64,000 bases of DNA. It comes from Rivularia sp. MS3 (GTDB lineage Bacteria; Cyanobacteriota; Cyanobacteriia; Cyanobacteriales; Nostocaceae). A program made the translations under genes and the position numbers. Below are positions 1 to 9,344 of this stretch, piece after piece. The stretch's first letter is position 1. Each line of letters starts with the position of its first letter. The DNA is taken from positions 1-64,000 of the forward strand of contig JAHCMI010000043.1 of the NCBI GenBank assembly GCA_019192545.1. Direction: 5' to 3'. Under the pieces are notes generated by a model, which worked only from the letters and a program-made list of their open reading frames with translations, was not told where the DNA came from and did not search any database.

Positions 1-57
1 TCTCCCCATCTCCCCATCTCCCCATCTCCCCATCTCCCCATCTCCCCATCTCCCCCT
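1..57. repeat. 8-bp tandem repeat (ATCTCCCC)
   Basis: About seven near-perfect copies of the octamer ATCTCCCC, continuing from the window edge and decaying into CTCTCC. Short C-rich tandem tracts of this kind are common in filamentous cyanobacterial intergenic DNA. The tract lies upstream of alaS and is probably not regulatory. Confidence 0.9.
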
Positions 58-145
58 CTCCAATTCCCACTCCCTATACATGATTTTTTTGGTATTTTAT
101 AGTTTTAATTGCAATTAACCCTTAACCTTAATCAAGGCTTGTCTC

Positions 146-2785
146 ATGTCTGTACCCCAATATCTCAGCGGTAATCAAATCCGGCAGAAATTTCTTGAAT
201 TCTACGCTCAACGGGAACACCAACAACTTCCTAGTGCTTCTCTGGTACCGGAAGACCCTACGGTATTGCTGACGATTGCGGGGATGCTTCCGTTTAAACC
301 GATATTCCTGGGACAGCGTACTCCAGAATTCAAACGTGCTACTACTTCTCAAAAGTGCGTTCGGACTAACGATATTGAAAATGTCGGAGTTACCAAGCGA
401 CATCACACGTTTTTTGAGATGTTGGGTAATTTCAGCTTTGGGGACTATTTTAAAGAACAAGCTATAGCCTGGGGTTGGGAAATTTCCACAAAGGTGTTTA
501 ATTTACCTCCGGAAAGATTAGCGGTGAGCGTATATCACGAAGATGAGGAAGCTTACGCTATCTGGAGAGATAAAATAAAAGTACCCGAAGCAAGAATTTT
601 ACGATTGGATGAAGATAATTTTTGGGCTTCTGGTGCTACGGGGCCGTGTGGGCCATGTTCTGAGATTTTTTACGATTTTCACCCAGAGCGCGGCGATGAA
701 AATATTGATTTAGATGATGATAGCAGGTTTATCGAATTTTATAATTTGGTATTCATGCAGTATAACCGCGATGCTGATGGTAATTTAACCCCGCTTGCGA
801 ATAAAAATATTGATACCGGGATGGGTTTGGAGAGAATGGCGCAAATTCTCCAACAGGTTCCTAATAATTATGAAACCGATTTAATTTTTCCGATTATTCA
901 AAAAGCTGGTGAAATTGCCGGAATTGATTATGGTAAAAGCGACGAGAAAACCAAAACTTCTTTAAAAGTAATTGGCGACCATATTCGTGCTGTAATGCAT
1001 ATGATAGCCGATGAAATCCGCGCTTCTAATGTAGGAAGAGGTTATGTATTGCGTCGGTTGATTCGTCGGGTGGTTCGTCACGGTAGATTAATTGGGATTG
1101 AAGGAGAATTTACAACTAAAGTTGTTGAAACAGCAATAACTCTATCTGAAGGTGCTTATCCCAGAGTTAGGGAGCGAGAAGACGCAATCAAAGCAGAATT
1201 GCAAAGGGAAGAATCTCAATTTCTGACAACTTTGGAACGTGGAGAGAAATTACTTGAAGAAGTTATTAATAAATTAAAGCAGGAAAACAAAACCGTTGTT
1301 AGCGGTGAAGATTCTTTTAAGCTGTATGATACTTATGGTTTTCCTTTAGAATTAACTCAAGAAATTGCAGCAGAAGAAGATTTTACCGTTGATGTTGACG
1401 GCTTCAATGCCGAAATGGAAAAGCAAAAGAATCGCGGTAGAGAATCTTATCAAACTATCGATTTAACCGTACAAGGCGAACTTGATAAATTAGCAGAAAG
1501 CATCGAAGTTACCGATTTTATTGGTTATACCGAATTTTCAGCAACATCCAAAGTTGAAGCCATATTATTAGAAGGAATTTCCACCGAAGCAGCAGAAGCT
1601 GGAACCGACGTACAAATAGTTCTCGACAAAACCCCATTTTACGCAGAATCCGGGGGACAAATCGGTGATAAAGGCTATATCAATGGTGACGGAATCCTGG
1701 TAAGAATTGATGACGTAAAAAAAGAATCCGACTTTTTTGTTCACTTCGGACGCATCGAACGCGGTACAATCCGAGTAGGAGATTCTGTATCCGCTCAAAT
1801 CGACCGCGCTTGTCGTCGTCGCGCTCAAGCTAATCATACCGCTACACATTTATTACAAGCTGCGTTGAAAAAAATCGTCGATGAAGGAATTTCTCAAGCA
1901 GGTTCTTTAGTTAACTTTGATAGATTGCGCTTCGACTTTAACTGTCCCCGCGCTATGACACCGGAAGAAGTACAGCAAGTTGAAGCACAAGTTAATAATT
2001 GGATAGCTGAAGCTCATTCTGCCAAAATTGAAGTTTTACCTTTAGCAGAAGCAAAAGCTAGAGGTGCTGTAGCAATGTTCGGTGAAAAATACGGCGACGA
2101 AGTACGAGTAATCGATTTTCAAGGCGTATCAATGGAACTTTGCGGCGGAACTCATGTAAGTAATACTGCCGAGATTGGAGTATTTAAGATAATTTCTGAA
2201 GCTGGGATATCTTCAGGTGTGAGAAGGATTGAAGCGGTTTCCGGTTCTGCAATCTTGGATTATCTCAACGTTAGGGATAATGTAGTCAAAGATTTAAGCG
2301 AACGGTTCAAAGTTAAACCAGAAGAAATCCCTGATAGAATTACTACGCTGCAAACCGAACTGAAAAACGCTCAAAAAGAAATTGAGAAGATTAGCGGGCA
2401 ATTAGCCATAGCAAAATCCGACAGTTTATTAGAAACCGTTGAATCGGTAGGAGAATTTAAATATCTGGTTGCGAAAATGGAAGGAGTAGACGCAGATTCC
2501 TTGAAAACAGCAGCCGAAAGATTGCAGCAGAAAATCGGTAATAATGCAGCGGTTGTATTGGGTTCTCCGTTGGATGGTGGAAAAGTCAGCTTAGTTGCTG
2601 CATTTGGTAAAGAGATTAATCAAAAAGGAGTTCAAGCAGGTAAATTTATTGGTGCTGTTGCCAAAATGTGCGGTGGTGGAGGAGGTGGAAGACCAAATTT
2701 AGCCCAAGCTGGTGGTAGAGATGCTAGTAAGTTAGGGGAAGCATTGGAGAAAGCAAAGGGTGATTTGAAAGCTAGTTTGGGTTAG
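146..2785 (+). CDS. alaS: Alanyl-tRNA synthetase
   Basis: Charges tRNA-Ala with alanine in the cytoplasm and clears mischarged Ser/Gly through its own editing domain. The 879-residue length is normal for the bacterial enzyme. The class II aminoacylation domain fills roughly residues 1-240 ([15 protein letters not shown] and GPCGPCSE are visible), followed by the tRNA-recognition region with R-rich helices ([12 protein letters not shown]). The editing-domain zinc motif is intact: HTATH at 564-568, and Cys666 and His670 in LCGGTH. The C-terminal DHHA1-like domain ends in a glycine-rich [15 protein letters not shown] tail. The ATG at 146 is preceded by an AT-rich leader without a clear Shine-Dalgarno, as often in cyanobacteria. 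It appears monocistronic. Identification is secure. Confidence 0.98.
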   Translation: MSVPQYLSGNQIRQKFLEFYAQREHQQLPSASLVPEDPTVLLTIAGMLPFKPIFLGQRTPEFKRATTSQKCVRTNDIENVGVTKRHHTFFEMLGNFSFGDYFKEQAIAWGWEISTKVFNLPPERLAVSVYHEDEEAYAIWRDKIKVPEARILRLDEDNFWASGATGPCGPCSEIFYDFHPERGDENIDLDDDSRFIEFYNLVFMQYNRDADGNLTPLANKNIDTGMGLERMAQILQQVPNNYETDLIFPIIQKAGEIAGIDYGKSDEKTKTSLKVIGDHIRAVMHMIADEIRASNVGRGYVLRRLIRRVVRHGRLIGIEGEFTTKVVETAITLSEGAYPRVREREDAIKAELQREESQFLTTLERGEKLLEEVINKLKQENKTVVSGEDSFKLYDTYGFPLELTQEIAAEEDFTVDVDGFNAEMEKQKNRGRESYQTIDLTVQGELDKLAESIEVTDFIGYTEFSATSKVEAILLEGISTEAAEAGTDVQIVLDKTPFYAESGGQIGDKGYINGDGILVRIDDVKKESDFFVHFGRIERGTIRVGDSVSAQIDRACRRRAQANHTATHLLQAALKKIVDEGISQAGSLVNFDRLRFDFNCPRAMTPEEVQQVEAQVNNWIAEAHSAKIEVLPLAEAKARGAVAMFGEKYGDEVRVIDFQGVSMELCGGTHVSNTAEIGVFKIISEAGISSGVRRIEAVSGSAILDYLNVRDNVVKDLSERFKVKPEEIPDRITTLQTELKNAQKEIEKISGQLAIAKSDSLLETVESVGEFKYLVAKMEGVDADSLKTAAERLQQKIGNNAAVVLGSPLDGGKVSLVAAFGKEINQKGVQAGKFIGAVAKMCGGGGGGRPNLAQAGGRDASKLGEALEKAKGDLKASLG

Positions 2786-2789
2786 TTGA

Positions 2790-2860
2790 GTAGGTTGGGT
2801 TAGACGGACAAATAATTTTGAGCATAAATGCAATTAATTAAAATCCGTCGTAACCCAACA
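2790..2860. repeat. 72-bp palindromic repeat, copy A
   Basis: Starts GTAGGTTGGGTTAGAC and ends GTCGTAACCCAACA, which are inverted copies of each other around an AT-rich centre. It lies 5 bp after the alaS stop and may act as a 3' stem-loop. First of a dispersed family in this window. Confidence 0.85.
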
Positions 2861-2902
2861 TCGTAATTTGTGAGTAATTAGAGCATATTAAATAAATATT
2901 TG

Positions 2903-3253
2903 ATGCAAGAAAGAATCACAATTGAATTAGAAGTAAAAACAGAATATTTTTATGAAATGATGGAATCCATTAAGAAGCGTCCGGGAATGTACTTAGGAAA
3001 ATGTTCTATTACACGTTTACGCTCATTTTTAGATGGATATATAGGAGCAAGAAGGGATTTAGGTTTACCCGAAACAGAAGAAGAAACCGAATTTTATAAA
3101 TTTCAAGATTGGATACAAGAAAGATTTGAGATTAAATCTTATTACGGTTGGAACGATATTATTTTGTTAAATTCCGTAGATGAGAGAGATGCTTTAAATA
3201 AGTTTTTTGATTTATTTGAACAGTTTAGGAATGGGGAAAGCGCTTCTAGATAA
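2903..3253 (+). CDS. Small conserved-looking protein of unknown function
   Basis: Encodes 116 residues from the ATG at 2903; an in-frame TTG just before it is a less likely start. I do not recognise a named family. The visible signature is IKKRPGMYLG followed by SITRLRSFLDGY. This resembles the KRPGMYIG segment of GyrB-type ATPases, but without an ATPase domain around it, and similar motifs occur in small uncharacterised bacterial proteins. The rest is acidic and aromatic-rich (DWIQERFEIKSYYGWNDI) with no membrane segment or signal peptide. It lies between two copies of the 72-bp repeat, downstream of alaS and upstream of a toxin-antitoxin pair, which suggests accessory DNA. An immunity-type role is possible but unsupported. 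Confidence 0.6.
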   Translation: MQERITIELEVKTEYFYEMMESIKKRPGMYLGKCSITRLRSFLDGYIGARRDLGLPETEEETEFYKFQDWIQERFEIKSYYGWNDIILLNSVDERDALNKFFDLFEQFRNGESASR

Positions 3254-3320
3254 TTGAGCAAATCAATATCTGTATACTTATTAAGAAGTATTCTAATTGG
3301 ACAGATATGCTTAGTTATTC

Positions 3321-3391
3321 GTAGGTTGGGTTAGACGGACGAGTAATATTGAATGTAAATGTAATTAATTAAAATCCGTCGTAACCCAACA
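3321..3391. repeat. 72-bp palindromic repeat, copy B
   Basis: Same orientation as copy A and nearly identical over both arms: GTAGGTTGGGTTAGACGGAC at left, GTCGTAACCCAACA at right. The centre also shares AATTAATTAAAATCC with copy A. Confidence 0.85.
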
Positions 3392-3458
3392 TTACATTTA
3401 GCGGTAAATTTCACTAATAGATTAATAAAAAATGTTCTTTCTTCCACGAAAATATCAA

Positions 3459-3530
3459 TGTTGGGTTACGACACGATTAACTCATTTTCTCGTAATCAAC
3501 CAATTTATTGTCGTGTCTAACCCAACCTAC
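3459..3530. repeat. 72-bp palindromic repeat, copy C
   Basis: Reverse orientation: begins TGTTGGGTTACGACACGA and ends TCGTGTCTAACCCAACCTAC. Exactly 72 bp, with paired arms. Confidence 0.85.
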
Positions 3531-3614
3531 GGAATAATAATAAACAACTTGATATGCTACTGATGGTTAAACGCTTGCAATATAGATATACAATATTTAT
3601 CATCAAAATATCAA

Positions 3615-3686
3615 TGTTGGGTTACGACACCATAAACTAAATTTCTCATCATTAACTAATTCATATTGGTGTCTAACCCAACCTAC
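3615..3686. repeat. 72-bp palindromic repeat, copy D
   Basis: Begins TGTTGGGTTACGACACCA and ends TGGTGTCTAACCCAACCTAC. It is practically identical to copy E, which lies on the other side of the toxin-antitoxin pair, so the pair is bracketed by direct repeats. Confidence 0.85.
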
Positions 3687-3763
3687 GCAATATAAAAATC
3701 AACCAACGCTACTTTAAAATAAGAATATTAGGTGAGTCAATTTAGTACCAAACCTCATAAAAT

Positions 3764-3988
3764 ATGACTGAACTACTTCGCCAAGTTGTTGCAGAAATCG
3801 AAAAACTTCCAGCATCTCAACAAGATGCAATCGCAACTCGTCTTCTTGCGGAATTAAAGGATGAGCAAGCTTGGGAAAAGCGCTTTGCAACAACTACTAA
3901 TGAGCAATGGGATAAGTTAGCGCAGATGGTAAGACAGGAAATCGCAGATGGTGAAACTTCTCCACTTGATGATGTCTTCCCAGGTTAA
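3764..3988 (+). CDS. Antitoxin of a RelE/ParE-type toxin-antitoxin module (copy 1)
   Basis: A 74-residue, charged, helical protein starting at ATG 3764. It is followed after 3 bp by a RelE-superfamily toxin, the standard antitoxin-first order. The sequence begins with a helical segment (VVAEIEKLPASQQDAIATRLL) and ends with an acidic tail (DGETSPLDDVFPG) of the kind that wraps the toxin. The EIEKLP...Q segment is shared in pattern with the antitoxin at 13509. A DNA-binding fold cannot be proven by eye, but such antitoxins normally autorepress the operon. The module sits between near-identical 72-bp repeats. Confidence 0.8.
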   Translation: MTELLRQVVAEIEKLPASQQDAIATRLLAELKDEQAWEKRFATTTNEQWDKLAQMVRQEIADGETSPLDDVFPG

Positions 3989-3991
3989 ACA

Positions 3992-4264
3992 ATGAGATCG
4001 AGTGTAACTAAAAGTTTTCGCAAGCAGCTTGATAAATTACCAAAATCAGTGCAACAGCAAGCTGAAAAAGCTTATGAATTATGGCGTGAAGATCCTTATC
4101 ATAATAGCTTACAGTTCAAAAGAGTGAGCCAACAACAACCGATCTATTCTGCTCGTATCAGTCTTAATTATCGCGTTTTGGGTTTGTTAGAGTCAGATGA
4201 ACATATTTACTGGTTTTGGATTGGCTCCCATGATAAATATGATGAGTTACTTCAAAGATTGTAA
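3992..4264 (+). CDS. RelE/ParE-superfamily toxin (copy 1)
   Basis: A 90-residue basic protein with the fold signature of RelE/ParE toxins: an N-terminal helical pair (SFRKQLDKLPKSVQQQAEKAY), then KRV, then YSARISLNYRVLGLLE, and a C-terminal WFWIGSHDKYDELL. Members cleave ribosome-associated mRNA or poison gyrase; which applies here is not decidable from sequence. It shares the pattern KAYxLWxxxPxHxSLxFK...SARIxxNYRxLGxLE...WFWIGxHDxY with the toxin at 13736, so the two modules are paralogous. The reading frame is complete with no internal stop. Confidence 0.85.
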   Translation: MRSSVTKSFRKQLDKLPKSVQQQAEKAYELWREDPYHNSLQFKRVSQQQPIYSARISLNYRVLGLLESDEHIYWFWIGSHDKYDELLQRL

Positions 4265-4321
4265 GTCACGATTTTCCAAAATAAAAAACGATGCTTATCG
4301 TAACCCTTTCTGAAATATCGA

Positions 4322-4393
4322 TGTTGGGTTACGACACCATAAACTAAATTTCTCATCATTAACTAATTCATATTGGTGTCTAACCCAACCTAC
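4322..4393. repeat. 72-bp palindromic repeat, copy E
   Basis: Begins TGTTGGGTTACGACACCA and ends GGTGTCTAACCCAACCTAC. Near-identical to copy D about 0.7 kb upstream, suggesting a recent duplication or gene conversion. Confidence 0.85.
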
Positions 4394-4496
4394 GCAATAT
4401 AAAAACCGACAAAAAACAAAAAAAGGATTGCTGATCGCAACCCTTGCAAAATAATCACCATCTACCCAAAATATTGATATTGGGTTAAGAAATAAT

Positions 4497-4853
4497 TTAC
4501 TTATTCAAAATAGCAGGTTTCAATTTTTCAACTGCTGCCATTGCTGCTTTTGTGTCGTCAGCAGATACTCCAGAGCTTGTCATTGCATCACTTAAATGCT
4601 TGGTAATCGCATCAAAATGTGGCTGTCCTAAATTCATCCCGCTGTGTGTTTGATCCATACTACGACCTTTATAATCTTTGGGACCACCTAAAATTAGAGA
4701 AAAGAAACCAATTTGGCGATCGCGCTGCTTTTCCATGTCAGTTTTGGCAAAAAAGCCGCTGACGGTGCTGTCTGCCAAGATGCGATTATGAAAATCATCG
4801 ACCACTTTTTCAATGGTAGGTTGTCCGCCGATTTTTTCGTATAATGTACTCAT
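4497..4853 (-). CDS. glbN: Group I truncated hemoglobin (cyanoglobin)
   Basis: A 118-residue 2-over-2 globin that binds heme and small ligands (O2, NO). Homologs take part in NO/reactive-nitrogen detoxification or oxygen handling. The N-terminus MSTLYEKIGGQPTIEKVVDDFHNRI-like pattern is diagnostic of group I truncated globins. The GG motif, the FFAKTDMEKQR segment and LILGGP are visible, and the proximal heme-ligand histidine is the one in LGQPHFD. The start is ATG at 4853. It is convergent with the upstream toxin gene and stands alone; no nif gene is adjacent. A HIP1 octamer lies inside at 4716-4723. Confidence 0.93.
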   Translation of the reverse strand: MSTLYEKIGGQPTIEKVVDDFHNRILADSTVSGFFAKTDMEKQRDRQIGFFSLILGGPKDYKGRSMDQTHSGMNLGQPHFDAITKHLSDAMTSSGVSADDTKAAMAAVEKLKPAILNK

Positions 4854-5510
4854 TTCCTGTTCCTTTGAAGCGAATATGTACAGTTTTGAAGTACTAAACT
4901 AAACCTTTCCTTAGTAGCATTCAATTTCCAACTCCGTGACTAAAGTTTTGATAAAATGAATCACTCACTTTAGTTGTTATAAAGATTAGGAGCTTTCAAT
5001 TGCTAAGTTTAGGTAAGGTAGTTTTTACTAGTTTTAACTTTTCGATTCCTGCATGTTTTGAAGTTGTGCAGTATCGTATTTCCAGATAATTCTCAAGGAT
5101 TTTTATTTGCAAAATTCTTGAGTTTTTATCTTGACATAATTACCCTATCGCATCACCACGGCGTTGACGACAGTAAGCTATCGTATTCGTTTTTATCGGC
5201 ATACTTATTTCACTATATATTATTTCTGCAAAACCATTGAATTTAAAGCTAATAGGGTATTTTGCAAGGTAAACAGTTGTCTAAAAAATATAATATTCGT
5301 TTAATATTTGGATGGAATATAAACCTCTCCGCTGTTTTGGAGAGGAGTTAGAATCAATTGAAAAATGCTATTTTCTAAATTTTCAATAAATAAACAAAGT
5401 CTATCAGTTACAAGTCCAAACTAATATATTGTTAGTATTCCTTACTCGCAACAAAAAAGGACTGCTCGTCACAATCCTTTCTCAAAAACAAAATATAAAA
5501 TTGAAGCGAT
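4854..5510. other. Intergenic region without recognised genes
   Basis: AT-rich stretch between glbN and the DUF4870 gene. Short open frames exist but lack a credible start or composition. I see no tRNA, repeat family member or strong terminator. Confidence 0.5.
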
Positions 5511-5891
5511 TTAAAACAACCGAAAAATAAACGGATAACGGAAAGGTTCATCCGCATTACCTAAAGTACAGTGCAACAATGCTGCAATTGTCAATCCCCA
5601 ATGGAGTAGAAATCCAAAGGCAACTACGGGGAAAAATAAGATTCCACCAAGTCCAAATGTAAGAAAAGATAAAATCGCGATTGGTACTCCAACTACGGTA
5701 GCCCAAAACCAAACGTTGAAGTGAAAATTTATCGATTCTCTAGCGTTGCTTTTAACTACTGGATCGTCAGAAGTAAAATAAATGGCAATTGGAACGCCGA
5801 TAGAAAATAATGTTGTACTAAAGAAAATCGCCCCATGACACAAACTTGATAGCAGTTTACGCTTATCAGAATTAAATGTAACTTCTTGCAT
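5511..5891 (-). CDS. DUF4870-type small membrane protein
   Basis: A 126-residue integral membrane protein with three to four hydrophobic segments: LCHGAIFFSTTLFSIGVPIAIYF, the NVWFWATVVGVPIAILSFL region, and FLLHWGLTIAALLHC. The SxNARESINFHFNVWFW motif between the first and second segments is the hallmark of DUF4870 (Tic20-related small membrane proteins). The function is unknown. The start is ATG 5891, which sits in TTGCAT on the plus strand. The upstream region carries two direct GTTTACCG copies that might be a regulatory site. Confidence 0.8.
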   Translation of the reverse strand: MQEVTFNSDKRKLLSSLCHGAIFFSTTLFSIGVPIAIYFTSDDPVVKSNARESINFHFNVWFWATVVGVPIAILSFLTFGLGGILFFPVVAFGFLLHWGLTIAALLHCTLGNADEPFRYPFIFRLF

Positions 5892-6214
5892 CTGTTGGGT
5901 TCCTTAACTTGTTTTCTTAATCAAATTGTAACGAGTTTATAGTCAGATTCGTATTGAAGTTTACCGTAAATCGGTATATGAGGTTTACCGAACCGATAAT
6001 ATTATAAGTAAAACCGTTATGAGATTGATTGTAGGGAATTGTAGCCTCCGCAGAGGATTGCAAGCCTTTTCATAATTAATCTCATAATGTTGCATACTGA
6101 TATTGGCTTAGTCATTATAGGCATATATATTTATAAAGGCCATTCAAAAGTTTTTTCTTTTAGGAGAAAATATAATTAAAGTAACGGTATTATATTAAAC
6201 ATCAGGTAACTATT
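5892..6214. other. Intergenic divergent region
   Basis: Divergent promoter region between the DUF4870 gene and the phosphotransferase gene. Apart from the GTTTACCG pair listed separately, no gene or repeat is seen. Confidence 0.5.
5959..5990. promoter_or_regulatory. Paired GTTTACCG boxes
   Basis: GTTTACCG occurs at 5959-5966 and 5983-5990, 24 bp apart. The first is followed by a small dyad (ACCGTAAATCGGT) and the second sits in GGTTTACCGAACC. They lie 68-100 bp upstream of the DUF4870 start codon. An operator is possible; no regulator is identified. Confidence 0.3.
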
Positions 6215-7345
6215 TTGAACGCTAATACACAAGGCAGGGCTTTAAATAAATTTACTGATATTGCTAATCAATTTGAGACACCGGGAAAAGTAATTCAGGT
6301 AGAAGAATTTGGTCATGGAAACATCAATGGTACTTTTCTGGTTACTTTAGATTCTGTAGAAGAAAAGCATTTTATACTACAGCGGATAAATCAAAATGTA
6401 TTTCGCGAACCTGTATTGGTAATGCGAAATATGACTACGTTTAGCAATCACGTGCGTCAACGATTACAGGATACTTCGCTGACTTTTAATCGTCGTTGGG
6501 AAGTGCCGAAGGTGTTGCTAACTCAAAATAATCAAAACCATTTTATCGATAGCGATAATTCGTTTTGGCGGGCCATTGGTTTTATCGATAATGCTGAAAC
6601 TTTTGATACTATTGCAGATAATAAACATGCGAGTGAAGTTGGTTACGCTCTAGGCATGTTTCACAATCTGATTAGCGATTTACCTGTAGAAAACTTAGCC
6701 GATACTCTGCCGGGTTTTCACATTACACCTATTTATTTAAAACAGTATGAAAATGTTTTGATACAGTATGCTGCAACTGGCAAATCTCCGGAAGTAGAAT
6801 ATTGTTTAAAATTCATCAGTACTCGTAAAGATTGGGCGCATGTATTAGAAAATGCTCAAATGCAATCACGTTTGCATTTACGCCCGATTCACGGCGATCC
6901 AAAAGTAAATAACGTGATGATTGATACTCGTGATGGCAAAGCTATTAGTCTTATCGATTTAGATACCGTCAAGCCGGGATTAGTACATTACGATATTGGC
7001 GATTGTTTGCGCTCTGGCTGCAATCCTTTGGGAGAAGAAACCGAATTTTGGGAAAAGGTGAGTTTCAGTACTGATATATGTGAGTCTCTGTTAGGAGGCT
7101 ATCTTGAAGTAGCGCGAGATTTTCTTGAAGAAAACGACTATTTATATATTTATGATGCGATTCGTTTGATTGCTTTTGAATTAGGGCTACGATTCTTTAC
7201 AGATTACTTAGCCGGTAATGTTTATTTTAAAGTCAAACATCCAGAACACAATCTTGCTAGGGCTTTGGTGCAGTTTAAGCTGACTGAAAGTATAGAGATG
7301 CAAGAAAGTTCTATTCGGAAGATTATATCAAGGAAAGCAAATTAA
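6215..7345 (+). CDS. Aminoglycoside phosphotransferase-fold kinase (NahK/choline-kinase-like)
   Basis: A 376-residue protein kinase-like phosphotransferase, probably phosphorylating a sugar or small metabolite in the cytoplasm. The catalytic Brenner motif is clear in PIHGDPKVNNVMID (HGDxxxxN), and the metal-binding aspartate follows in LIDLDTVKPGLVHYDIGD. The N-lobe shows FGHGNINGTFLV and the lysine-like segment HFILQRIN. The overall pattern matches the family that includes N-acetylhexosamine 1-kinase. The start is TTG at 6215, because no in-frame ATG occurs until deep in the N-lobe; AGG upstream at about 6203 gives weak support. It is monocistronic. The substrate is not predictable. Confidence 0.8.
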   Translation: MNANTQGRALNKFTDIANQFETPGKVIQVEEFGHGNINGTFLVTLDSVEEKHFILQRINQNVFREPVLVMRNMTTFSNHVRQRLQDTSLTFNRRWEVPKVLLTQNNQNHFIDSDNSFWRAIGFIDNAETFDTIADNKHASEVGYALGMFHNLISDLPVENLADTLPGFHITPIYLKQYENVLIQYAATGKSPEVEYCLKFISTRKDWAHVLENAQMQSRLHLRPIHGDPKVNNVMIDTRDGKAISLIDLDTVKPGLVHYDIGDCLRSGCNPLGEETEFWEKVSFSTDICESLLGGYLEVARDFLEENDYLYIYDAIRLIAFELGLRFFTDYLAGNVYFKVKHPEHNLARALVQFKLTESIEMQESSIRKIISRKAN

Positions 7346-7486
7346 GTTTGACTAGATTTTTTCAATTGTTAATTTATAAGCGCAAAATAGATGAATCGGA
7401 ATTATGCTATCGTAATTGCGGTAAAAATGTGAATTTTTTGCATCTTTACGTTTAATTCGACCAATATTAAATTTATTCTAGGAACT

Positions 7487-8023
7487 ATGAGAAGTCATAA
7501 TTTTTCTTTGCAGTCATTCAAGCCTGTAAATATTGATTTGCAAATTACAGGTGAGGTAGCCAGAGAAAATCATATCTTAACCGTTCACTATATACTTAAA
7601 GGCGATTTAGATAAAATAGAAATTCCTCCGACAGAAAAACTCCCCATTCGTAAAAATGAACTTTGGGAAACTACATGTTTTGAGTTTTTTCTGGGAAGGC
7701 ATTATTCTAGTCATTATTGGGAATTTAATCTTTCTCCAAGTGGAGACTGGAACGTTTATCGATTTGAAGATTATCGAAAAACAATGGAATTAGAAAATTC
7801 AGTTCATTCGCTGCCATTTAATGTTTTGCGAGATGCTAATGCTTTGTTTTTAGGATTAGAATTAGACTTACATGAATTAGATACTACCGTCAATGAAAAC
7901 TTTGATATTTCTATTGCGACTGTAATTAAACACAAAGATGGAAATATCAGCTACTGGGCTGTAGAACATTGTGGACAAGAAGCGGATTTTCATTTACGAG
8001 AAAGCTTTCTATTTTACGTGTAA
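7487..8023 (+). CDS. DOMON-like domain protein
   Basis: A 178-residue protein of the cyanobacterial/proteobacterial DOMON-like type: KNELWETTCFEFFLG, YWEFNLSPSGDWNVYRFEDYR and a C-terminal repeat of beta strands ending in YWAVEHCGQEADFH. DOMON-like folds are beta sandwiches that bind heme or carbohydrates. Here no signal peptide is visible, so the protein is likely cytoplasmic. It starts at ATG 7487 and appears to be a single-gene unit convergent with the M48 protease. No functional assignment is possible beyond the fold. Confidence 0.8.
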   Translation: MRSHNFSLQSFKPVNIDLQITGEVARENHILTVHYILKGDLDKIEIPPTEKLPIRKNELWETTCFEFFLGRHYSSHYWEFNLSPSGDWNVYRFEDYRKTMELENSVHSLPFNVLRDANALFLGLELDLHELDTTVNENFDISIATVIKHKDGNISYWAVEHCGQEADFHLRESFLFYV

Positions 8024-8073
8024 TTAAGTAATGTGATTAACTTCATTACTATCAAAATTTGCTCAATCAAAAA

Positions 8074-9045
8074 TTAACTACCAAATAATTTATCAATATC
8101 ATCCCCTATCGAAGCGCCATGACGGGAGTTAACCCGTAAAGATGTTTGATTTGCAGATAAATTGTAAGTTAAGGGTTGAGTTTGAAATAAATTCTCTTTT
8201 CCTTCTTCTACTAAACTTTTGCTTTCAAACTTTTCCATGACAGTTTTAATTGCTGTAATTCTTTCTTTAATAGTGGGATGATTATCATCAAATTTGACTC
8301 CCGAAGTACGATTAAGTACAGACATTGCCCGCAAACATCCTTGTTTATCAAAACCTGCTCTGACAGAAGCTAGATAAGCAACTTTATCGGCTTCAAATTC
8401 ATCTTTAATCTTTTGCTTTCTAATATTTTCTTCTAATTCAGCCGTCTTTTTCTCTACAATTGCGTTGATACGTCTTTGCTGCTTTCTAAATCTTCTACTA
8501 TTGCGATTATCTAAAACACCATTCACAACTGTACCGATAGTTCCCCCAATTACTCTTCTGACAACAAAATCACCCACTGCTGCAACCGGAGATTTTCTTC
8601 TTCTTCTGTTTAAAACTTTTGCGATTGCTTCTTCTCTAATTTCAGCAATTAATTCTGCTTTCTCTAATTTACCAACAACTTCATGCCGTTGCTTGTGATG
8701 CGCCATTTCATGAGCAATCATGCAGGCTAAAGCCGAAGCATCACCACCTAATTGTTCCAAAGCACCATTGTAAATAGCTATCAAATTAGGATTTTTTGCA
8801 AAGGCTTGAGTATCATATTTTGCAACTCTGACAATTTGCCAAGGACGAGTATCGTATTCATTAGCACGTGCTATTCTATCGACAATCCGATAAACTGCGT
8901 AAAAATCCGGTGGTAATTGTGTTTTGGCATTATGATAAATACTATTTGTTGCAGAAGCCGCTTCTGCTTTAGTTGTTAATACGGTAGAAGTTAGCAAGCA
9001 AGCGCAAACTAAAGTAGCTGTAAATTTATTTTTGAGTATAGCCAT
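8074..9045 (-). CDS. M48-family zinc metalloprotease, exported
   Basis: A Zn-dependent peptidase of the HtpX/Ste24/BepA-like M48 family. The zinc motif HEMAHH is at residues 112-117, and the third ligand glutamate lies in DEFEADKVAYLAS. I chose ATG 9045 (MAILKNKF) over the TTG seven codons upstream. This places a good signal peptide at the N-terminus, with a hydrophobic stretch ATLVCACLLTSTVL and cleavage near AEA-AS. The mature protein is likely periplasmic. A basic linker (NRRRRKSP) and a coiled region follow the catalytic helix. Related proteins degrade misfolded envelope proteins. It is convergent with the DOMON-like gene. Confidence 0.88.
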   Translation of the reverse strand: MAILKNKFTATLVCACLLTSTVLTTKAEAASATNSIYHNAKTQLPPDFYAVYRIVDRIARANEYDTRPWQIVRVAKYDTQAFAKNPNLIAIYNGALEQLGGDASALACMIAHEMAHHKQRHEVVGKLEKAELIAEIREEAIAKVLNRRRRKSPVAAVGDFVVRRVIGGTIGTVVNGVLDNRNSRRFRKQQRRINAIVEKKTAELEENIRKQKIKDEFEADKVAYLASVRAGFDKQGCLRAMSVLNRTSGVKFDDNHPTIKERITAIKTVMEKFESKSLVEEGKENLFQTQPLTYNLSANQTSLRVNSRHGASIGDDIDKLFGS

Positions 9046-9344
9046 TTCTAATTTATCAATTTTCAATACTTGATTCTTATCGCTTTATTGTATTGAAAAA
9101 AATACATTATTAATGTACGTGCAATTACTTAAAAACAAATATTTTGCTTTTTTATTTTGATCGAGACTTATGTTAATTCTGTATGAGGTTGCGCTTAATC
9201 GCCCTCACTCTGGAAGAGTGGGGCTACCCAAACAAAGCCCACCTCCGTGGGCTGAATTCGGCGCAGCTTTATAAAGAAATGGTATTACGCACTCGCTAGA
9301 ATTTCATAGGGTAAAATTTTTCGTAAACTGAAAAACTAATTTCC

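Larger units (their letters stand above)
3254..3763. other. Gene-free region filled with three 72-bp repeats
   Basis: No supportable gene. The stretch holds repeat copies B (one orientation), C and D (opposite orientation) separated by AT-rich sequence. Confidence 0.7.

Noticed and set aside
128-460. Minus-strand open frame of 110 codons at the start of alaS
   Set aside because: It lies opposite to the conserved alaS coding sequence and has no family resemblance.
3321-4393. Regular repeats that might suggest a CRISPR array
   Set aside because: Copies are palindromic, occur in both orientations, are unevenly spaced and are separated by genes; no cas genes.
5058-5240. 60-codon frame between glbN and the DUF4870 gene
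   Set aside because: Non-ATG start, no ribosome-binding site, composition like the AT-rich surroundings.
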